In this document: one piece after another, positions 13,908 to 17,503 of the stretch
How positions within the stretch are numbered: position 1 is the stretch's first letter
Layout: each line of letters starts with the position of its first letter
From: Elusimicrobia bacterium CG03_land_8_20_14_0_80_50_18
Lineage (GTDB): Bacteria; CG03
Direction of reading: 5' to 3'
DNA: 17,503 nt
NCBI GenBank assembly: GCA_002780705.1
Contig: PEUP01000032.1
Coordinates: forward strand, 7,498-25,000
Position numbers and translations under genes: made by a program
Notes under the pieces: generated by a model
Databases searched by the model: none
The model's input: the letters and a program-made list of their open reading frames with translations, nothing else
Told to the model about the DNA's origin: nothing

Positions 13908-14828
13908 ATGAAGCGTTTTATATCAATCTGCGCCGCCGTGGCGATTTTCGCTTCGGGACTGGCCGCCGCCCCGGCGAAAACGCCGCAAAAGACTCTCACC
14001 GTGACCGTTATTGATGTCGGACAGGGAGACTGCTCACTCATACAGCTCCCCAACGGCAAGACGGTGCTGGTGGATGCCGGAAGCGGAGGCGTGGGCTGGA
14101 ACCCATTTGACGCCGGCACGACCATAGTCGTCCCCTTTCTCAAAAAAATGGGCGTAAAACACATAGACTACATCGTCATGACCCACCCCCACAGCGATCA
14201 CATAGGCGGCGTCAGGCCGGTCGTCAAGGAGTTGAGCGTGGGCACCCTTGTTGATTCCGGCTTCCCCGCTTCGGAAGCGGACTATGAAATGATAATGGAA
14301 ATAGCGGAAAGAAAAAACATAAAACTGATAGAGGTGCACGCCGGAGACACCCTCAACTGGGACAAGGACTGCGAGATCAAAGTGCTGAGCCCCCCGAAAA
14401 ACTACATAATGGGCGGCCAGTCCCCTGTGAACGAGAACTCCATAGTTTTCAAGCTCACCTACAAAGATGTCTCTTTTCTCTTCACGGGTGACGCCGAGAA
14501 AGAAGCGGGCAAAAAAATAGTGCGGGCATTCAAAGATGATCTCCTCTGCACATTCTTAAAGGTGTCTCACCACGGCTCCAAGAATTCCCTGACATACAAC
14601 TGGTTCATGGACTGGGCCCAGCCCGTTATATCCGTTATCTGTGTCGGCCAAAACACATGGGGCCATCCCCACAGGGGCACCATAAAAGCGCTGGAAAGCT
14701 ACGGCTCACTCGTTTACAGAACCGACAGAGACGGCACCATCCGGTTCGTCACCGACGGCAAAACATACAAAACCTCGTTCATCGCCCCTGATGAAGATGA
14801 AAGAAAATACGATGGCGACTACGAATAA
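13908..14828 (+). CDS. Secreted ComEC/Rec2-type metallo-beta-lactamase-fold hydrolase
   Basis: The 306-residue protein has a signal peptide (MKRFISICAAVAIFASGLAA, cleavage near residue 20-23) and then a complete metallo-beta-lactamase domain of the type found in ComEC. It begins VTVIDVGQGDCSLIQLPNG, then VLVDAGSGG, the metal-binding THPHSDHIGG (His93, His95, Asp97, His98), FLFTGDAEKEA, VSHHGSKNS and GHPHRGT. It lacks the ComEC membrane channel, so it is a stand-alone exported enzyme, probably a phosphodiesterase or nuclease acting on extracellular DNA or a related phosphoester (inference). The C-terminus is acidic. It has its own promoter. Confidence 0.88.
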   Translation: MKRFISICAAVAIFASGLAAAPAKTPQKTLTVTVIDVGQGDCSLIQLPNGKTVLVDAGSGGVGWNPFDAGTTIVVPFLKKMGVKHIDYIVMTHPHSDHIGGVRPVVKELSVGTLVDSGFPASEADYEMIMEIAERKNIKLIEVHAGDTLNWDKDCEIKVLSPPKNYIMGGQSPVNENSIVFKLTYKDVSFLFTGDAEKEAGKKIVRAFKDDLLCTFLKVSHHGSKNSLTYNWFMDWAQPVISVICVGQNTWGHPHRGTIKALESYGSLVYRTDRDGTIRFVTDGKTYKTSFIAPDEDERKYDGDYE

Positions 14829-14849
14829 CGCCGCCCGGCATGCTCGGGG

Positions 14850-14878
14850 TTGACAATATTTTTCAAACAATCTACAAT
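14850..14878 (+). promoter_or_regulatory. Strong sigma-70 promoter of the hendecad-repeat gene
   Basis: A consensus TTGACA (14850-14855), a 17-base spacer and TACAAT (14873-14878) are followed by AGGAGG (14886-14891) and ATG 14898. This gene has a normal ribosome site, unlike the two upstream plus-strand genes. Confidence 0.8.
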
Positions 14879-14897
14879 ACCGCATAGGAGGTTTTTT

Positions 14898-15254
14898 ATG
14901 ACATTAATAGCGGTACCTGAAATTTTGAGAGAAAAGCTCGGCAGAGACGGCGCTGAAGCGCTTGTCGGCATTCTCAACGATAATATCCTTGCCGTGGCCG
15001 AGGAAAAATTTGAAAACCGCATCACTATAACGGAAAATAAGTTTGATAACCGTATCGCCGCAACGGAAACTAAGTTTGACAGCCGCATCGCCATAACGGA
15101 AAATAAGTTTGATAACCGCATGGCCGCGCTGGAAGAGAGATTTGAAAGACGGCTTGCAGAAACAAAAGCTGAAATTATCAAATGGATGTTCATCTTCTGG
15201 ATCGGGCAGTTCGCTTCCATCACCGCCGTCCTTTTTCTCTTTTTCAAAAGATAA
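14898..15254 (+). CDS. Small tail-anchored coiled-coil protein with 11-residue repeats (DUF1640/LA_3696-like)
   Basis: This is a 118-residue protein. Residues about 36-90 consist of five consecutive 11-residue units (EEKFENRITIT, ENKFDNRIAAT, ETKFDSRIAIT, ENKFDNRMAAL, EERFERRLAET), a hendecad coiled coil. One C-terminal membrane helix follows (WMFIFWIGQFASITAVLFLF) with a basic end. The layout resembles small DUF1640/LA_3696-type proteins often found near mobile genes; function is unknown. The frame extends upstream to 14850, but AGGAGG 6 bases before ATG 14898 and the promoter within the extension fix the start. The repeats at DNA level (33-bp units) could expand or shrink by slippage. Confidence 0.8.
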   Translation: MTLIAVPEILREKLGRDGAEALVGILNDNILAVAEEKFENRITITENKFDNRIAATETKFDSRIAITENKFDNRMAALEERFERRLAETKAEIIKWMFIFWIGQFASITAVLFLFFKR

Positions 15255-15280
15255 TTTTTCATCTATCCTGTTACTCTCCG

Positions 15281-15306
15281 CCATTTTTTCGTTTCTTTTT
15301 CTTCGG
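15281..15306 (-). repeat. 26-bp direct repeat, copy 1 (RhuM tail)
   Basis: This stretch (CCATTTTTTCGTTT then CTTTTTCTTCGG on the plus strand) is identical to 16147-16172. It encodes the shared basic tail PKKKKRKNG of the two RhuM-family genes, which marks them as duplicates. Confidence 0.9.
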
Positions 15307-16025
15307 GAGTTTTTTGGTGATGACTGTCTTCTCTATTCTCTTCAATTCTTCGTCGTCGGCTAATATTTCGGCATTTGCTTCCAATTCTAAGCGATGGGCA
15401 TTGAATTTATCATACTGTTCAAGTGCCAGTTTATCCGCCACTTCCTTGGTGAAATTGCAAAATGAAGCTTGTTCTGAACAATACTGAAAAACTCCAGTGT
15501 CTCTTCCGCTTTCGGATCATAATCAACCGCCAGCTTATATATATCCCGTATCTTCTGATAAAAGCGTTTCTCACTTGCCCGTATATCTCGGATCCGCTCA
15601 AGCAGTTCATCAAAATAGTCTGAGCCGATATTTGTTCCCTGCTTAAGGCGTTCATCATCCATGGTAAAACCCTTAACCAGATATTCGTTAAGCCTTTCTG
15701 TAGCCCATATGCGGAACTGCGTTCCGCGCGTCGAGTTTACGCGATAACCTACGGCAATTATCGCGGGCAGGTTATAAAAAAGAACTTTACGATTAACTGT
15801 CCTTGTGCCTTCTTTGCGAACTATTAAGTTTTCCTTAATAGTTGCTTTCTGCCGGAGTTCTTCCTCTTTATATATGCTTTTCAAATGGATGTTTATGTTC
15901 GCTACCGTTGTCTGAAACAATTCGGACAGGGCCGCCTGAGTCAACCAGAGTGTTTCATCCTCCAGCCGCACTTCAAGTTTTGTTTGTCCGTCTTCTGTCC
16001 GGTAAATGACAATTTGAGGAAATCC

Positions 16026-16074
16026 GGGACGCCTGCCGGCCTGCCTGCGTGCCCGACACCCTTCGTGAGGCATG
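16026..16074 (-). repeat. Intragenic repeat, copy 2 (inside RhuM gene)
   Basis: This 49-bp segment matches 1047-1097, with five mismatches and one 2-base gap by eye. In the RhuM gene it is read one base out of phase with the fumarase copy, so the same DNA gives a different peptide (MPHEGCRARRQAGR versus HASRRGAGAQAGR). GGGACGC and GCGTGCCC near one end pair with one bulged base, giving a partial hairpin. Confidence 0.8.
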
Positions 16075-16142
16075 GCCGGCGCGGCAGGGTTCTGGTTTTT
16101 GCATTTCGCCAGCGGAAATTTTTTCTTAGTCATATTTAACTC

Positions 16143-16583
16143 TCAACCATTTTTTCGTTTCTTTTTCTTCGGCAAAGATTTTAACTCTTCCTGTTTCAGC
16201 CGTTCATCATCCATTGTAAATCCCTTGATGATATATTCTTTCAGGCGTTGTGTGGCCCAAATCCTGAACTGTGTTCCCCGCAGTGATTTTATCCGGTATC
16301 CGACGGAGATAATTACATCCAGGTTATAATGCTTTACAGCATAATCTTTCCCGTCAGAACCAGTGCGTCGGAATTCCCGACATACTGATTTTTCGTCAAG
16401 TTCTTTCTCTTTGAAGACATTCCATATATGTTCGGTAATGGTTGAGCGGCCTTTGTCAAACAGCTCCGCCATTTGGTCCTGCGTAAGCCAGACCGTTTCA
16501 TCTTCCAGCTTGACCTGTATTTTTGCCTGCCCATCCTCTGTTTGATACAGAATTATCTGAGACCAATTATCGTTCTTTTTCAT
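16143..16583 (-). CDS. RhuM-family protein, internally deleted short form
   Basis: This is a 146-residue protein. Its first 128 residues align with the neighbouring RhuM gene and with the family: SQIILYQTEDGQAKIQVKLE, VWLTQDQMAELFDKGRSTI (a probable helix-turn-helix), HYNLDVIISVGYRIKSLRGT, QFRIWATQRLKEYIIKGFTM. After DDERLKQ it jumps directly to EELKSLPKKKKRKNG, the tail of full-length members, so roughly 180 central residues appear to have been lost in frame. It keeps the putative DNA-binding N-terminal part and may still be expressed, perhaps as a repressor-like fragment (inference). It lies 25 bp after the ATPase gene and 9 bp before the next RhuM gene, with no clear ribosome site. Confidence 0.75.
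   Translation of the reverse strand: MKKNDNWSQIILYQTEDGQAKIQVKLEDETVWLTQDQMAELFDKGRSTITEHIWNVFKEKELDEKSVCREFRRTGSDGKDYAVKHYNLDVIISVGYRIKSLRGTQFRIWATQRLKEYIIKGFTMDDERLKQEELKSLPKKKKRKNG
16147..16172 (-). repeat. 26-bp direct repeat, copy 2 (RhuM tail)
   Basis: Identical to 15281-15306, 866 bp away; it encodes the same basic C-terminal tail. Recombination between such copies could remove the intervening gene. Confidence 0.9.
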
Positions 16584-16608
16584 TTGATAGCGAGTTTACT
16601 CATATTTA

Positions 16609-17503
16609 TCAAACACTTTTCGCAATTTCGTAAATAATATCGAGTTTTTCCTTAATCTCCTGATCTAATTCATCAGGATGAGAAAGTGATGCCAGGATAT
16701 AATAATCTCTTTTTCTCATTAAATTTGGCATGCTTCTTTCTTTGAAATATCTTTCAAATATTTTATCTAAAAATTCATCGCTTATCTTAGTTTTGGTCCA
16801 CCATGAATGAGTTTTATCTTTTAAAGCCGCAGGCGGAATTTCATCTTCTACTATTTTTTTCATTAACGGCGCGTCATGTTGAGAAAATAAATCTTCGGCA
16901 GGCTGTGACACATAACATTCTATAACTTCGGGAATGGGTAAATAATTTTCGATTTCCCTTCTTTTCCACATCATTTCTATCAAATCATTCTGCTGTAATT
17001 CGGTTGCTACATTATCAAACAAAGCCACTCCTTTTAAATCTTTAATTCCCTCGCGCAAACCGTAAAAATGTTCCCTCGCTTCATTCGGTAAATTGGTAAT
17101 ATATTTTACGAATGGTTTTTCTAAATATTGCGACACCGGATGATTCAAAACTTTTGCGAAGGATTGCAAAATCGCTAAATCCGTTGAACCCTCTAAATAT
17201 AAAACCCATCTCTCCTGTTCTGCAAGCAAATATTGGTCAAAGCCAATAGTTGTAAGCGATTTTGCCAGTTGAGAACTATTATTCACAATATGGGGTTGAC
17301 CTATAAATGCAACTATATCACTTTTTTCCGCCGCTTCTTGCAATACAGATGTGGAATGTGTTGCAATTATAACCTGCGAATTTTCTTTTTTTGCTTCGCG
17401 CGTTAAAATATCAAAAATCTCTTTCTGCCTCAAAATCTCAAGGTGCGCGTCCGGCTCGTCAATTAAAAGCACTGTATTTTCATGCGAATAAATGTATGAA
17501 AAC
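16609..17503 (-). CDS. AAA ATPase with TOPRIM/DUF4435-like C-terminal part (OLD/AAA_21 type), 5' end outside the window
   Basis: The frame is open to the window edge, so the N-terminus (including Walker A) is missing. Seen in order are the Walker B block TVLLIDEPDAHLEILRQ, the ABC-type H-loop QVIIATHS, and a C-terminal part with LYLEGSTDLAILQSFAKVLN and GVALFDN, reminiscent of the Glu and Asp positions of TOPRIM domains in OLD-family nucleases or DUF4435 proteins. A mixed charged helical end follows. Such ATPases are common in anti-phage and plasmid-exclusion systems. The gene is clearly more AT-rich than the metabolic genes to the left, suggesting acquisition by transfer. It is followed after 25 bp by the RhuM genes, with which it may form a unit. 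Family level is fairly sure; defence function is inferred. Confidence 0.75.
   Translation of the reverse strand, partial: FSYIYSHENTVLLIDEPDAHLEILRQKEIFDILTREAKKENSQVIIATHSTSVLQEAAEKSDIVAFIGQPHIVNNSSQLAKSLTTIGFDQYLLAEQERWVLYLEGSTDLAILQSFAKVLNHPVSQYLEKPFVKYITNLPNEAREHFYGLREGIKDLKGVALFDNVATELQQNDLIEMMWKRREIENYLPIPEVIECYVSQPAEDLFSQHDAPLMKKIVEDEIPPAALKDKTHSWWTKTKISDEFLDKIFERYFKERSMPNLMRKRDYYILASLSHPDELDQEIKEKLDIIYEIAKSV

Larger units (their letters stand above)
15271..16133 (-). pseudogene. RhuM-family gene with internal deletion and frameshift, invaded by the intragenic repeat
   Basis: Codons from ATG 16131-16133 give a RhuM-family start (IVIYRTEDGQTKLEVRLEDE, LWLTQAALSELFQT, GYRVNSTRGTQFRIWATERL, GFTMDDERLKQ) as far as FFSIVQNKLHFAI near 15460. 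The frame then runs to a premature stop at 15387 with unrelated residues. A different frame continues from about 15458 to a TAA at 15271-15273 with a RhuM-like tail (TKEVADKLALEQYDKF onward, ending LPKKKKRKNGGE). Compared with full RhuM proteins (about 330 residues), some 100 residues between these points are missing. Residues 21-37 (MPHEGCRARRQAGRRPG) are the repeat at 16026-16074. RhuM proteins are found in pathogenicity and defence islands, mechanism unclear. This copy is probably dead or yields a truncated protein. Confidence 0.75.

Noticed and set aside
1..17503. tRNA or rRNA genes
   Set aside because: No cloverleaf-like or conserved rRNA stretch was seen in the intergenic regions on either strand.

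Overview
The window looks like bacterial chromosome from an uncultured, probably Gram-negative lineage. It has an O-antigen-ligase-type membrane protein, PEGA and GAF proteins, a class I fumarase alpha subunit, TGA used as a stop, and short palindromic repeats scattered among and inside genes. This would fit Elusimicrobiota/Omnitrophota-like candidate phyla, but that placement is an inference from gene style and no marker here settles it. Most of the window is GC-moderate to GC-rich (35 of 60 bases are G or C over 9001-9060). The right edge is AT-rich (20 of 60 over 16621-16680).

Layout. (1) Positions 1-11712 are one long minus-strand run. In transcription order it holds a divergent PAP2/DUF212 membrane protein, tmk, holB, ricT and metG, a class II aldolase, a small membrane-anchored coiled-coil protein, a PEGA lipoprotein/anchor-like protein, a secreted GH57-like protein with a glucodextranase-type C-terminal domain, a RAYT-type transposable element, a Wzy/O-antigen-ligase protein with TPRs, a fumarase alpha subunit and a GAF-domain protein cut by the window edge. 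Overlaps and gaps of a few bases suggest polycistronic transcription. The tmk-holB-ricT-metG order echoes the conserved tmk/holB/ricT neighbourhood of Firmicutes. A good sigma-70 promoter sits directly before the DUF212 gene. (2) Positions 11873-12903 hold a translationally coupled pair on the minus strand: a chloramphenicol-acetyltransferase-fold protein and a DUF6884-like protein. (3) Positions 13092-15254 hold three plus-strand genes, each with its own promoter: a SpoU/TrmH RNA methyltransferase, a secreted ComEC-like metallo-beta-lactamase-fold protein and a small hendecad-repeat membrane protein. (4) Positions 15271-17503 (minus) form an accessory, defence-like patch: an AAA ATPase of OLD/AAA_21 type followed by two RhuM-family genes, both carrying internal deletions.

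Most notable observations. The RAYT gene is bounded by perfect 31-bp inverted repeats (2988-3018 and 3964-3994). Its 3' end supplies the Shine-Dalgarno sequence, the start codon and the first residues of the downstream O-antigen-ligase gene. A roughly 50-bp repeat lies inside two unrelated coding sequences, fumarase and RhuM, in different reading frames, like a Rickettsia-type protein-invading palindromic element. Several promoters sit so close to their ATG that the transcripts should be leaderless. A tandem palindromic repeat occupies the divergent intergenic region at 12987-13050.
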